The notes: generated by a model from the letters alone, not told the origin. DNA of 64,000 nucleotides from Allomuricauda sp. (GCA_030148335.1 JASBTQ010000002.1:1-64000), one strand, 5' to 3'. Shown: positions 8,564 to 17,451, counted from the first letter of the stretch. Translations and numbers: made by a program.

Positions 8564-8748
8564 GAAAAAATAGTGATATTAAAATCGATAAAGTTAATTA
8601 ACATTTTATGGATTTTAACATTTCACAACAGTTTAGTTTTAACAAATGTTTTCTTGCAGATTGAATCATCGTAATCTTATTATATCTGTTTTTTGCTAAA
8701 ACCCACAATTTAATATCACTATCTTTATCCCCTAATTTACCTTGATGA
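8564..8748. promoter_or_regulatory. Divergent promoter region with a 13-bp inverted repeat
   Basis: TAGTGATATTAAA at 8571-8583 and its exact reverse complement at 8709-8721 lie at opposite ends of this 185-bp region, one close to each gene. -7-like elements are TATCTTTA at 8720-8727 for the plus-strand gene and TAACTTTA (minus strand, 8596-8589) for the PHP-SMC gene. The arrangement suggests that one regulator binds both promoters. Confidence 0.5.
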
Positions 8749-10107
8749 ATGCCAGAAACAAACCGTATAGAATACAAACGAGAACTGTCCGATGGGCTTG
8801 AAAAAGAGGTCATTGCTTTTTTGAACTATCGCGAGGGTGGTATTCTCTATATCGGTATTGACAAAAACGAGAATGTTTACGGTTTGGCGGATTCGGATGG
8901 CGACCAACTTAAGATTAAGGATAGGCTAAAGAACAACATCCGACCTTTCGCATTGGGTCTGTTTGACATCGTGAGCGAGGAACGGGATGGTAAAGACATC
9001 CTTAAAATTATTGTCGCCAGCGGTCCTGAAAAACTGTATCATCTTAGAAAGTATGGGATGAGCGAAAAGGGGTGTTTTATCCGTATGGGTTCATCTGCAG
9101 AGCCAATGTCCCAAAAGATGATAGACGAGCTCTTTGCTAAGCGCACACGAAATTCCATCAGCAAAATTAAATCTGGACGACAGGACCTGAGCTTTGGACA
9201 GTTGAAAATCTATTACGAAGAAGCTGGCTATAATTTGGGGAAAGCCTTTACAAAGAACCTGGAATTGCTTACCGAAGATGGCGCATTCAATTACGCAGGC
9301 TATCTTTTAGCTGACAAGAACAATACCTCTATTAAAGTGGCCAAGTATTCAGGCAAGACCCGAACAGATCTCATTGAAAGTAACGAATATGGTCACGAAT
9401 GCTTGGTAAAAGCGACCAAGCAGGTCATTGATAAGATTGCCGTCGAGAACAGAACAGCCACAAAAATTACCGCAAAGGAACGACAACAGGCCAATCTTTG
9501 GAATCCCATCGCCTTACGGGAAGCTATTATCAATGCATTTGTGCATTACGACTATACCAACGAGATTACCCCAAAGTTTGAAATCTTTTCGGACAGGATA
9601 GAAATTACATCAGCTGGTGGTCTGCCCGAAGGTTTGAGCAAAAAGGAATTTTTTGAGGGCTTTTCAGTCCCACGGAATAAAGAACTGATGCGAATTTTTA
9701 AGGATTTAGAACTGGTGGAACAATTAGGTTCTGGCATCCCTCGTATTTTGGAACACTATGGCAAAGAGAGTTTTAGTTTTTCTGATAACTTTCTTAGAAT
9801 GACATTTGAGGCTAAAGAAACTACTGTTGATGAAGGTGGTGCAAAAGGTGGTCTAAAAGGTGGTCAAATAGGTGGTCAAATCGAAAAGGATATTGGTGCC
9901 ATTTCTGAATTAACACATAGACAAAAAGAAGTTCTGAAGTTAATTGCTCAAGATAATCGAATAAGTCGTTCCGGTATTGCAGAAGTATTACATATCAATG
10001 AATCTGCAATTCAAAAACACCTCAATAATTTAAAGGATGCTGGATATATAGAGCGTGTGGGCGGAACAAGAGGCTATTGGGAAATCAATCTCGATAAAAA
10101 TAAATAA
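8749..10107 (+). CDS. AlbA_2/Schlafen-domain ATP-binding protein with C-terminal winged helix
   Basis: 452 aa. The N-terminal domain (RIEYKRELSDGLEKEVIAFLNYREGGILYIGID) is the AlbA_2/Schlafen fold. The middle carries the usual companion ATP-binding C-terminal block (REAIINAFVHYDY and IEITSAGGLPEGL, then VEQLGSGIPRILE). A Gly-Gly-rich linker made of near-tandem 12-nt units (about residues 364-376) leads to a C-terminal helix-turn-helix (RISRSGIAEVLHINESAIQKHLNNLKDAGYI). Family members are usually called transcriptional regulators or RNA-binding proteins, and some sit in conflict systems. Its divergent position and shared inverted repeat with the PHP-SMC gene suggest it controls, or partners with, that protein. 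The start 8749 is chosen over an out-of-frame ATG at 8745. Confidence 0.88.
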   Translation: MPETNRIEYKRELSDGLEKEVIAFLNYREGGILYIGIDKNENVYGLADSDGDQLKIKDRLKNNIRPFALGLFDIVSEERDGKDILKIIVASGPEKLYHLRKYGMSEKGCFIRMGSSAEPMSQKMIDELFAKRTRNSISKIKSGRQDLSFGQLKIYYEEAGYNLGKAFTKNLELLTEDGAFNYAGYLLADKNNTSIKVAKYSGKTRTDLIESNEYGHECLVKATKQVIDKIAVENRTATKITAKERQQANLWNPIALREAIINAFVHYDYTNEITPKFEIFSDRIEITSAGGLPEGLSKKEFFEGFSVPRNKELMRIFKDLELVEQLGSGIPRILEHYGKESFSFSDNFLRMTFEAKETTVDEGGAKGGLKGGQIGGQIEKDIGAISELTHRQKEVLKLIAQDNRISRSGIAEVLHINESAIQKHLNNLKDAGYIERVGGTRGYWEINLDKNK

Positions 10108-10116
10108 ATACGTTTT

Positions 10117-10488
10117 TCAAAAAGGCGATTTATCTTTTGAACCTCTGGCATCTGCCAGCCACTTACCGTTTTGCTTAACCAGTTTGAAAAGGCCGGGTGT
10201 TTTATCGTAAGCTGTTGTATATTTTACCCAAGCCACATCACCCATAATCGTGTCCTGCAAAACACTAAAATTGGAATCATCTTTTGGTGTAGCGTTGAAC
10301 ATATTTATGGTATTCATATAGTTAGAATAAGCCTGTGGTGTTGAGTTGGCTTTTAAGGTTTCTTCATCCTTTTCATAAAAGCTTTCGATAACAACTTGGG
10401 CTGTAGCACTTGGTCCTGAAACTTTAGTTGTGGAATCTGCACACGAAAGGAACAGCAATACGAGCGTGAAAACGATACTATTTTTCAT
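10117..10488 (-). CDS. Small lipoprotein at the end of the tra operon
   Basis: 123 aa with a signal peptide MKNSIVFTLVLLFLSC and lipid-attachment Cys at residue 16. The mature part looks like a small NTF2-like or DUF4878-type fold: a helix with SATAQVVIESFYEKD, then a beta-rich end (GDVAWVKYTTAY followed by GLFKLVKQNGKWLADARG). It would sit on a periplasmic or outer membrane face. It is the last gene of the minus-strand tra operon, 7 bp after traN. A role in the mating channel or in entry exclusion is possible but unproven. Confidence 0.7.
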   Translation of the reverse strand: MKNSIVFTLVLLFLSCADSTTKVSGPSATAQVVIESFYEKDEETLKANSTPQAYSNYMNTINMFNATPKDDSNFSVLQDTIMGDVAWVKYTTAYDKTPGLFKLVKQNGKWLADARGSKDKSPF

Positions 10489-10495
10489 AATGACT

Positions 10496-11335
10496 TTAAT
10501 TTGGGTTATTGATATATCTGTACGATAGTTTCATTTCAATATTTCGTTCACCATCCTTTTCATTCAGTTCTAAAATTGCCCTACGGTCATTGGATAATGA
10601 AAATTTTGGCAATACATAAACGAACCGTACCGTTTCACCTTCTGCAATTTTTGAAGGCAGATTATGTTTGTAAATCGGCTCTTGATACAAACGTTGTAAT
10701 GATTTCCTTTTTCCTTTTTGTCGTGTTTCAATCGAAAGGTTCAAGAAATTCAAATCGTAATCCAAGGTAGAATTATTCTCAATCTGGATGACGAAGTACA
10801 GTTCTTCTTTATCGAAAACGATATTCTCAACACGTAAAACAATACCTTCATTTCGCTTTTTGATTCGACCAATGCGCTGTTTCCTATTGAGAAGGTATGC
10901 GCAGAATTTTTGGTAATGGTACGTTCTGTTATCTACACGCTCTTCAGAAGATTCAGCAAGAATTGAATCGGTTACAATCGGTTTTTCATTTCCGATACTA
11001 CTTGATATCGGAATAAAATAATTGAGCTTAGAAAGCTGTTTTTTATACCTTACAATATACGAAAAAATCGAGCCATTTCGGTTGATTACCAGCAAATTAC
11101 TTTCCTTTCCAGGCTTGGCTTGCAACAGTCCAAAATATTGTTCTTTTTCACGATTGTAGGTAAAGACAAAATTATCTGAACCGGTTATACCTTGCCGAAT
11201 AGGTTCTGGGAAGAATAGTGCCACATTTTTAGTGTCATTTGCATAAATGGTATCAAGTAAGTGGGTGGTTTGTGCGTTCGCTTTCGCGAAAGCGAAAACA
11301 AATACCATTATGAATATATAATTATATCGTCTCAT
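10496..11335 (-). CDS. traN: Conjugative transposon protein TraN (DUF4138)
   Basis: 279 aa with a signal peptide (cleavage likely after KANA in the first 21 residues). The body is beta-rich with conserved blocks NFVFTYNREKEQYFGLLQAKPGKES and FCAYLLNRKQRIGRIKKRNEGI, typical of Bacteroidetes TraN proteins. It probably works like VirB9 in the outer-membrane part of the conjugation channel, beside the VirB10-like TraM. It overlaps traM by 4 bp, so translation is coupled. A 20-bp perfect palindrome lies inside its signal-peptide codons. Confidence 0.9.
   Translation of the reverse strand: MRRYNYIFIMVFVFAFAKANAQTTHLLDTIYANDTKNVALFFPEPIRQGITGSDNFVFTYNREKEQYFGLLQAKPGKESNLLVINRNGSIFSYIVRYKKQLSKLNYFIPISSSIGNEKPIVTDSILAESSEERVDNRTYHYQKFCAYLLNRKQRIGRIKKRNEGIVLRVENIVFDKEELYFVIQIENNSTLDYDLNFLNLSIETRQKGKRKSLQRLYQEPIYKHNLPSKIAEGETVRFVYVLPKFSLSNDRRAILELNEKDGERNIEMKLSYRYINNPN
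11277..11296. repeat. Perfect palindrome with TTTCGCGAAA core
   Basis: TTCGCTTTCGCGAAAGCGAA is a perfect 20-bp palindrome within the traN signal-peptide region. The same 10-bp core occurs at 575-584 and 3040-3049 inside the element. Such palindromes are frequent in some Flavobacteriia genomes from my recollection. Confidence 0.6.
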
Positions 11336-12261
11336 AGTTTTGGTTTTAGGATTAATCTGTAATTGTTCAGGACGGTTACTTTTACCCTGCGGTTAGAACG
11401 CCTAAATACTTGTGTAAGTCCGCCAACTTGCGGTACGCTGGGAATATTAATATCGCCAATAACATCATCAAATACCTCTCTGGTTACCTCTTCCCTAAAG
11501 TTGTTTTCGACATAGATACCCTCACTACCGTCTTGCAAATCGAAGGCTTTTAGTTTAGTGGGATGGTGTTTAATATTCTCAATTTCAATTAAAGCACGAT
11601 TGGGCTGGAAACTGATAAAGCCAAAAACAGGCGTGTTCTTTGGCATAAGTTTACCATTGATAGTAGCCGATTTGGTTAGGCGCATCCGTAATCGGGTATT
11701 TGCTTGAACAACCTGGTCACCATCTACGACTACGTAAATCGTTTCATCAGTATTGCCGATAATTGAAACTTCATTGGGCTTGGGCGAGGCCGCAAAGAAC
11801 AGTTGATGTTCCAGGCCCAATTCTTCGGCTTCAATTTTTTGTTCTCTTTTAACTTCAGCAGAATCCACCTTTGGTGTTGTTTGTTGAACAACTCGCTTTT
11901 GTCCCAAATTTTGATAGCGTTTTTCGGAATACTTAATCTTGCCAGCCTTGTAAATACTATCCACAATGCGTTGCTTTTTTTGTTCTGGCAAATCAGGATT
12001 GTACAGTCCCGTAGAATCCAAGAGCTTTTCATCGTAGATGCTCGGTGCGGTGCTTTCACGCACTTCCTTGAGGTCGTTTATGGCATCGAGTTTGGAATCG
12101 TATTCCTTTTGGTCATCTTCCAGTTCAGGAACAAGCGTCTGTTGCAAGGTGTCTTCATCATTGTCCTCATCTTCCATAAGCATTACTGAATACGAGATAA
12201 GGAAGAGGAAAATGATGGCGAGTACACCAGCAAAAATGATTTTATTCTTTTCTACTTTCAT
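11332..12261 (-). CDS. traM: Conjugative transposon protein TraM (VirB10-like)
   Basis: 309 aa. There is one N-terminal membrane helix (residues about 8-27), then a long charged, probably extended periplasmic spacer rich in Asp/Glu/Lys (30-160), and a C-terminal globular region (SIIGNTDETIYVVVDGDQVVQANTR, then KNTPVFGFISFQPNRALI). This matches the TraM family of Bacteroidetes conjugative transposons, the counterpart of VirB10 that links the inner and outer membrane parts of the channel. It overlaps traN by 4 bp and traK by 20 bp. Confidence 0.92.
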   Translation of the reverse strand: MKVEKNKIIFAGVLAIIFLFLISYSVMLMEDEDNDEDTLQQTLVPELEDDQKEYDSKLDAINDLKEVRESTAPSIYDEKLLDSTGLYNPDLPEQKKQRIVDSIYKAGKIKYSEKRYQNLGQKRVVQQTTPKVDSAEVKREQKIEAEELGLEHQLFFAASPKPNEVSIIGNTDETIYVVVDGDQVVQANTRLRMRLTKSATINGKLMPKNTPVFGFISFQPNRALIEIENIKHHPTKLKAFDLQDGSEGIYVENNFREEVTREVFDDVIGDINIPSVPQVGGLTQVFRRSNRRVKVTVLNNYRLILKPKL

Positions 12262-12865
12262 AATCTATTTTTCTTAAAGTGTTTTCGAAATAATTGGTAA
12301 TCAACAATCCGTGTGGATTGTTGGGAAAGTTTCGGTCTACCATAATCAAGTTTCCTGTAGATACCAATTCGTAAGTGTCAATGACTGAACCTCTATTGAT
12401 TTCAAAAATGGTTACTGTCCTGAAGACGTAGCTTCCGTTTTGCTGCTCTACTTGCGAATCGATGCTCAGCACTCTTTGAACAAGGGAATACTGAAGCAAT
12501 CGATTATAGACACCATCAGCCTTTTTCTGACGGTAGAGATTATCCACCGAGCTGTTGGCCAGCCAAAGAGCCTTTTCCAGATTGCGTTCGTAGTTGCTGG
12601 CATCGATGTTATAGAAGTAGTTATGGAACAGTTCTAAGTGAGCCAGAGCTTCGACCCTGAAATTTTCCTTTTGAGTTACGAGCTTTAACGGAATGATACT
12701 GCCATCGGTATTGATAGCAAAGGCACTATTGAGAGCAGTTTTGTTCATATTATAAACCATTAAAAGCGAAAAGCTGCTGGATAGCAACGCACAGATGACT
12801 ACTGCCAAAACAATAAGCCGATTCAGTTTCAATATTTTGTATATGTTCTTGTAAGGTGTTTTCAT
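12242..12865 (-). CDS. traK: Conjugative transposon protein TraK (VirB8-like)
   Basis: 207 aa. A short cytoplasmic N-terminus (KTPYKNIYKILKLNR) precedes one membrane helix (16-38) and a periplasmic NTF2-like domain containing RVEALAHLELFHNYFYNIDASNYERNLEKALWL. This is the TraK family, equivalent to VirB8, an assembly hub of the inner-membrane complex. It is 11 bp downstream of traJ and overlaps traM by 20 bp. Confidence 0.92.
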   Translation of the reverse strand: MKTPYKNIYKILKLNRLIVLAVVICALLSSSFSLLMVYNMNKTALNSAFAINTDGSIIPLKLVTQKENFRVEALAHLELFHNYFYNIDASNYERNLEKALWLANSSVDNLYRQKKADGVYNRLLQYSLVQRVLSIDSQVEQQNGSYVFRTVTIFEINRGSVIDTYELVSTGNLIMVDRNFPNNPHGLLITNYFENTLRKIDYESRKE

Positions 12866-12876
12866 TCTGAATGGAA

Positions 12877-13719
12877 TTAGTTGGTAAATAATCTGAGGGT
12901 AAACGAGGTTGCACGTCTATACAATTTGAATTTTAGAAAAACGATAAAGCCAACTGAGCCCAGTTGAACTACAGGCGCAAAAAAGCCCTGACCTGTATCG
13001 GTTCCGAACAGGTTAACCCAGAAATTGGTATTTATTTCCGTGTAAATGGCATTGATAAACACATTGACCAGAAAGAATGCTGGTACGAGCATATAAACGG
13101 CAGCGTACAGTTTAAAGAAGGTATAGGCGAGCGAACGGAATTTTTCAAAAACTGCCAAACTAATGACCAATGGAAAAAACGCCTGCATTATTCCCAAGAG
13201 GAAAAAGCGTTCTGCTAAAAACAGCGGATAGATAAACAAATCCAATATCCAAAGTATGGTGCTTAGGATAAAGGCCAATATCTTGAACCCATATAATGGT
13301 GTTACCAATGCCTCATACAAAAGCGTCATTGCCGAGCTTGCGGCATCAAAAAGGCTGACATCTTCCTCTAATGGTATATCCTGCATTTGCAATGGAAGTA
13401 ACGCAGGTGCCGTGCCCCTATATTGTTCCTCGATGGCTACCAATATCCCATCAAAGAATCCTAACACCTGCGTTGAAAATATGACCAATAGGACAATGGC
13501 AAAATTCTTTGCCAATTCGCCCGGACTCAACCCCCAAGTGTAACCGTCCTTGTCAGCAATACCTTCGTTGTATTTTTTAAGGATGTTGACCAAGAAAAAT
13601 AGGACAGCAAGTGTTTTCATTCCGGCAATAGTGTATTGCGAAAAGTCGCTGGCCTGTATGGTCTGGAACACCGTATCGATGTATTCCAAGCCAATTCCTA
13701 AAATGATGGTCGCAGTCAT
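12877..13719 (-). CDS. traJ: Conjugative transposon protein TraJ (VirB6-like)
   Basis: 280 aa, hydrophobic, with about six membrane helices. Examples are TIAGMKTLAVLFFLVNIL, FAIVLLVIFSTQVLGFF, ILAFILSTILWILDLFIYPL and the last helix near VQLGSVGFIVFLKF. It matches the polytopic TraJ family, counterpart of TrbL/VirB6, which lines the inner-membrane pore. It lies 2 bp after traI and 11 bp before traK on the same transcript. Confidence 0.92.
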   Translation of the reverse strand: MTATIILGIGLEYIDTVFQTIQASDFSQYTIAGMKTLAVLFFLVNILKKYNEGIADKDGYTWGLSPGELAKNFAIVLLVIFSTQVLGFFDGILVAIEEQYRGTAPALLPLQMQDIPLEEDVSLFDAASSAMTLLYEALVTPLYGFKILAFILSTILWILDLFIYPLFLAERFFLLGIMQAFFPLVISLAVFEKFRSLAYTFFKLYAAVYMLVPAFFLVNVFINAIYTEINTNFWVNLFGTDTGQGFFAPVVQLGSVGFIVFLKFKLYRRATSFTLRLFTN

Positions 13720-13721
13720 TG

Positions 13722-14297
13722 TTAATATCCTATTTCTCGATTATTGACTTTATCCTGCATCTTTCTGAATGAAATAATATCACGATAGCGTTTTGTTTTC
13801 ATAGTGATGCTGGAAACCATCTGCTTCGATTCCAGTTCCTTGGTTTTCAGGACTTCGGCGCGTTCGGCATCACTCATTTTTAGATAATCACTTGAGAGAA
13901 CTTCGTCTATAAAATCCACCGTGTCCAAGGAATTTTGTACAATGGTTTCGAAAGAACCCATAACCTTGTCAATTTCCTCGGGTTTGATGTAGGGGGAATT
14001 GAGAATATCCTGAAGGTCATTTTGCATTACATCAATAAGGCGCTGATTGTTCTGTGCGATTTCCTCAACTGCCCTAAGCTGTTGGACAACGCTTGAAACT
14101 TTTTCAATAGCTTCTTTGGCATCCTTGAGAAATTTTACGGACTTAATCATTTCTGCGGTCTGTTTACCCGATTCCAATAGCTGTTTAACCAAACTGATGA
14201 AGTTGGTATTGTCATAGACTGGCATTCCCTGGCACGCAGCGCGTGCAGGCAATAAAAAGATGAATGCCGTTGCGATAATCAAGATTTTTGTTTTCAT
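13722..14297 (-). CDS. traI: Conjugal transfer protein TraI (DUF4141, VirB5-like)
   Basis: 191 aa with a signal peptide (MKTKILIIATAFIFLLPARA) and a helical body with heptad character (residues 30-110, rich in Gln/Glu/Val). It resembles the Bacteroidetes TraI/DUF4141 proteins, related in role to VirB5, a periplasmic or pilus-tip component. Here the name TraI does not mean a relaxase. It starts 4 bp after the traG stop and ends 2 bp before traJ. Confidence 0.85.
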   Translation of the reverse strand: MKTKILIIATAFIFLLPARAACQGMPVYDNTNFISLVKQLLESGKQTAEMIKSVKFLKDAKEAIEKVSSVVQQLRAVEEIAQNNQRLIDVMQNDLQDILNSPYIKPEEIDKVMGSFETIVQNSLDTVDFIDEVLSSDYLKMSDAERAEVLKTKELESKQMVSSITMKTKRYRDIISFRKMQDKVNNREIGY

Positions 14298-14301
14298 AAC
14301 A

Positions 14302-16710
14302 TTATGTTTTAGATGTGAATTGAATTATTGCTTTTTCCATATCCTGATGCTCATTGTAGAGCTTCATTATTTCCTCATTTTCCTTTCCATCCGTTAAGTA
14401 GGCGGCATAAACTTCCTTTGGAACTTCCAACCGGAAGATGTTGCTTTCCTTCCCGATTTTGATGAACATTTCGGTGTACTTCCGTGGTCCGGAAAGATTG
14501 TTCTTGATGGACTTTAACTGATTCAGGTCGTGGCTGGAAAGATTAAGGCGTTTGACCAGTTCATCATAACCCTTTTCATTGTTTAAGCTGTAAATGACCT
14601 GTGTATTTTCAAGAATACTGGCCGATGTAGAATTGTTGGGTAACTGATTGATGGATTGTAAAATAATACCGATAGCACCGTTTTGCTTTCTGATGGCTTG
14701 GTAGTAGAATTCCACACTTTCCAGTACATTATCAAACTTCAGTTGCTTCGCAAACTCATCGAACAGGATGATGCCCTTTTCGGCACGATTGCGCCAGATG
14801 GTTCTTTGGATGGCCGACTTGATGAGCTTGAGCATTACGGACAAGATTTCCTTATTGTCCTTCACTTCATCCAGTTCAAAAACAATCAATCGTTTGTCCT
14901 CAATTTTATAGGTTTGGTCCTCGCTAACTTCAAAGAGAAAACTATATAGACCATCGCCGACATACTCGGATATCACGTGCAGAAAGCTCGTTACATTAAA
15001 GTAGTCGGGATGGATTTTTAGGTCGCTCAGAATATCTTTTTGATGCCTTTCTATAAAATTGTAGAAGCCTTCCAGAGAATGGTTTTCAGAAGTGCTATCG
15101 TAATAATGACGCAGTATTTTTTTGATCGAAACGGATTGTGCTTTCGTCACTTTTAAATCAGAAGCAAACAATTCAAAAAGGAACACCGATAAATCTTCAA
15201 GCCGTTCCGGTGTTAGGTCATTTTTATCGCTAATAAAGAATGGGTTAATACCAAGGTTCTTTCCGCTCTCATAGCGAAGCACGGTGTACTTTTCGGGATA
15301 GAGCTTGGCAAATTTGGTGTAGGATCCACCCAAGTCAATAATGACCAAGCGGACACCTTTTTCAAAATACTGGCGCAGTATGTTATTGGCAAGGAACGAT
15401 TTGCCTTCGCCCGTTGGGGCGAAAATGGCAAAGTTTCGTGCTTTGATACGCTTCTTTCGTTCATCCCAAACATCTTTAAGAACTGGAATGTTATGCTCTC
15501 GGTCATTAAAGATGATTCCGGTATCGTCAGATTTGTAGTTGGTATTGTTAATGGACAGGCAAAGTGCTTGTTTCAAATCTGTTACATACAAATCATTGTT
15601 CGAGAAGTTGGATGAAAAACAGCAATAGCTGTTCAGGATGTAATTCTTGCGTTCTTCACCTCTTGGATAATATGGGATGATATCCAGTTCCTTGAACTCG
15701 GTCTTGATTTTTGAAGTAATGGAATCCAGACTTTTTTTGTCCTTTGCCCAATAGACCACATTCAAATGACCTCGGATAATCCGTGCATTGTCATCGGCAT
15801 TGATTTGGTCAAGGATGTGCTGGATTTTACCAAGAACCACCTTATTCTGCGAACCGAAATTGGAACTTTTGTTAAGCTCTTCTATTTTCTTGTCGAGCAG
15901 CTTTCGCCATTTCTGTTTATCATCCAAATACAAAATTTGGTTTACGATATGGTTCTCGTTCAACGTAAGCCCTAAGCCATCAATAAACCCTTGATGAAAT
16001 ACAAAATCGTCAGAAGTGAATTTCTCATTGGTCTTGCTACTTTGTACACTTTCGCCAAAGCACAGTTCGCTGTTGACGGCCAGGGCATCAAAATGATTGT
16101 CACCGATGGTGACGTTTTTCTTTTCCAGTAGGATGTCGGTATCAAATCCTTCACTAAATCCATTGAAGTATGAGCTGGTCAAGTCTTCTATTTCTTTCGC
16201 TTGAAGCGGAATAAAACGCATCTTTCTACTATTGTTGATGAAGGACACCGAATCGCTGACCGCATTGGCAAATACCTTAATGTTGTCATCCATTTGCTGG
16301 ACAATCCCCTTAGAAACCTTCCGGAACGGATTGACATATTTAGAATTGTTGAGTGCCTTGTTTTTAGTCAGGATAAAGAACAGATAGCATTGGTGCTCTA
16401 TATAACCAAGTCCCTTAAAATGGTTGTGGGTGGCCTTTTCAAGAAAAGATGTGTTGGGCAATTGTTCTGAAGAGTAGGACTTCTTTAAATAGATATCCTG
16501 TTTATGAACCACCGTTCCAACAGGTAGTGACTTCAAGGCTTGGAACCACGCACCGTGTATATCCTCAAAGTCCTTTTCAGAAAGCGAATAGATTTCTGGC
16601 AGATTCCCTTTATAGCACAACACCACATTGCCATTATTGGCAAAGACGATATTATCCTGAATATCTGCAATGGGTTGATATGCTGAGAGGTTCATCTTAT
16701 TCATATTCAA
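14302..16710 (-). CDS. traG: TraG-family conjugative transposon ATPase (VirB4-like)
   Basis: 802 aa. The N-terminal half is the VirB4/CagE-type domain. The C-terminal half is an ATPase with Walker A APTGEGKS (431-438) and Walker B ILFDEF (648-653). This is the main energiser of mating-channel assembly at the inner membrane. In Bacteroidetes the name TraG is used for the VirB4-like protein, not for the coupling protein. It overlaps traF by 14 bp and is 4 bp ahead of traI. Length and motifs look complete. Confidence 0.95.
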   Translation of the reverse strand: MNMNKMNLSAYQPIADIQDNIVFANNGNVVLCYKGNLPEIYSLSEKDFEDIHGAWFQALKSLPVGTVVHKQDIYLKKSYSSEQLPNTSFLEKATHNHFKGLGYIEHQCYLFFILTKNKALNNSKYVNPFRKVSKGIVQQMDDNIKVFANAVSDSVSFINNSRKMRFIPLQAKEIEDLTSSYFNGFSEGFDTDILLEKKNVTIGDNHFDALAVNSELCFGESVQSSKTNEKFTSDDFVFHQGFIDGLGLTLNENHIVNQILYLDDKQKWRKLLDKKIEELNKSSNFGSQNKVVLGKIQHILDQINADDNARIIRGHLNVVYWAKDKKSLDSITSKIKTEFKELDIIPYYPRGEERKNYILNSYCCFSSNFSNNDLYVTDLKQALCLSINNTNYKSDDTGIIFNDREHNIPVLKDVWDERKKRIKARNFAIFAPTGEGKSFLANNILRQYFEKGVRLVIIDLGGSYTKFAKLYPEKYTVLRYESGKNLGINPFFISDKNDLTPERLEDLSVFLFELFASDLKVTKAQSVSIKKILRHYYDSTSENHSLEGFYNFIERHQKDILSDLKIHPDYFNVTSFLHVISEYVGDGLYSFLFEVSEDQTYKIEDKRLIVFELDEVKDNKEILSVMLKLIKSAIQRTIWRNRAEKGIILFDEFAKQLKFDNVLESVEFYYQAIRKQNGAIGIILQSINQLPNNSTSASILENTQVIYSLNNEKGYDELVKRLNLSSHDLNQLKSIKNNLSGPRKYTEMFIKIGKESNIFRLEVPKEVYAAYLTDGKENEEIMKLYNEHQDMEKAIIQFTSKT

Positions 16711-16975
16711 AACCTGAGTTACGCTTGTTGCTGATGATTTTTGGAAAAGGATTACCCATTTGGAAAAGCTGCGGATTGTTGGCTATTCGAGTCAAGGCAA
16801 TATAAAGTCCACCATTAAAGACCATTAGCCCGATGATGATGCCAAAGCTGAAGGAAAAAATGATGATGAGCAGTGATGCCAAAATAGATACCATCATCAA
16901 GGCAAATAGCGAAATGGGCAGGCCAAATATGACCGCCCGTTTCCGCATATTTCTATAGACTTCAAACTTCTTCAC
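16697..16975 (-). CDS. traF: Conjugative transposon protein TraF (DUF4133, VirB3-like)
   Basis: 92 aa. It begins MKKFEVYRNMRKRAVIFGLP and carries two close membrane helices (about 15-60), then a short cytoplasmic tail. It matches the DUF4133/TraF family, counterpart of VirB3, which works with the TraG/VirB4 ATPase. Its reading frame overlaps traG by 14 bp and its start touches the traE stop. Confidence 0.9.
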   Translation of the reverse strand: MKKFEVYRNMRKRAVIFGLPISLFALMMVSILASLLIIIFSFSFGIIIGLMVFNGGLYIALTRIANNPQLFQMGNPFPKIISNKRNSGFEYE

Positions 16976-17262
16976 TACACTACGATGCCTATGAGATAGG
17001 TGAAGATTCCAACTACCGCGCCTGCGATTAAAACAAATACCAAGACTCGCGTGATTCCTTTTTTGAGGTCTGCGTTTTCACCAAAGAAATGACCTGCATT
17101 AAAAAGGAATCCAATAAGGAATATGACCCCTAAGATGATTGGGAAAATGGCTCTGATGGTATCGGAAACATCGTTGACCGAATCTTCAATACCACCAATC
17201 TGTGCAAAAAGCGATGTGGATAAGAGCGAAAGAAAGCCCGCCAAATAATATGTTTTTTTCAT
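16975..17262 (-). CDS. traE: Conjugative transposon protein TraE (DUF4134, VirB2-like pilin)
   Basis: 95 aa. A signal peptide ending near SLFAQ is followed by a short linker (GGIEDSVNDVSDTIRA) and two membrane helices around AIFPIILGVIFLIGFLF and VLVFVLIAGAVVGIFTYLIG. This is the DUF4134/TraE family, the pilin-like counterpart of VirB2. It is the first gene of the tra operon: the 159 bp upstream is AT-rich and divergent from the amidase gene, so the operon promoter lies there. Confidence 0.9.
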   Translation of the reverse strand: MKKTYYLAGFLSLLSTSLFAQIGGIEDSVNDVSDTIRAIFPIILGVIFLIGFLFNAGHFFGENADLKKGITRVLVFVLIAGAVVGIFTYLIGIVV

Positions 17263-17451
17263 AACGAATGGGTTTAAATTTTTGGTTCATTTTCGTTATG
17301 TGAAATTTACATATATTTGAATATAAATAACTGAAAATCAAATATTTGTGAATAAAATATTATTTGATATTATTTAGTTTTCGATGTTATTATTTGACAT
17401 CAAATTCTATGAAATTTTGAAGTGGAACTGTTAATAAGAGAAAAATTGAAA
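17263..17451. promoter_or_regulatory. AT-rich divergent promoter of the tra operon and amidase gene
   Basis: This gap separates traE (minus) from the amidase (plus). ATTATTTGA occurs at 17359-17367 and 17389-17397, exactly 30 bp apart, and further TATTTGA/TCAAATA-like words lie nearby. These could be operators for a transfer regulator. No protein-binding site is proven. Confidence 0.4.

Noticed and set aside
9838-9888. Short tandem repeats in the AlbA gene as a CRISPR-like or phase-variable repeat
   Set aside because: The units are in frame, imperfect and encode a Gly-rich linker common in this family.
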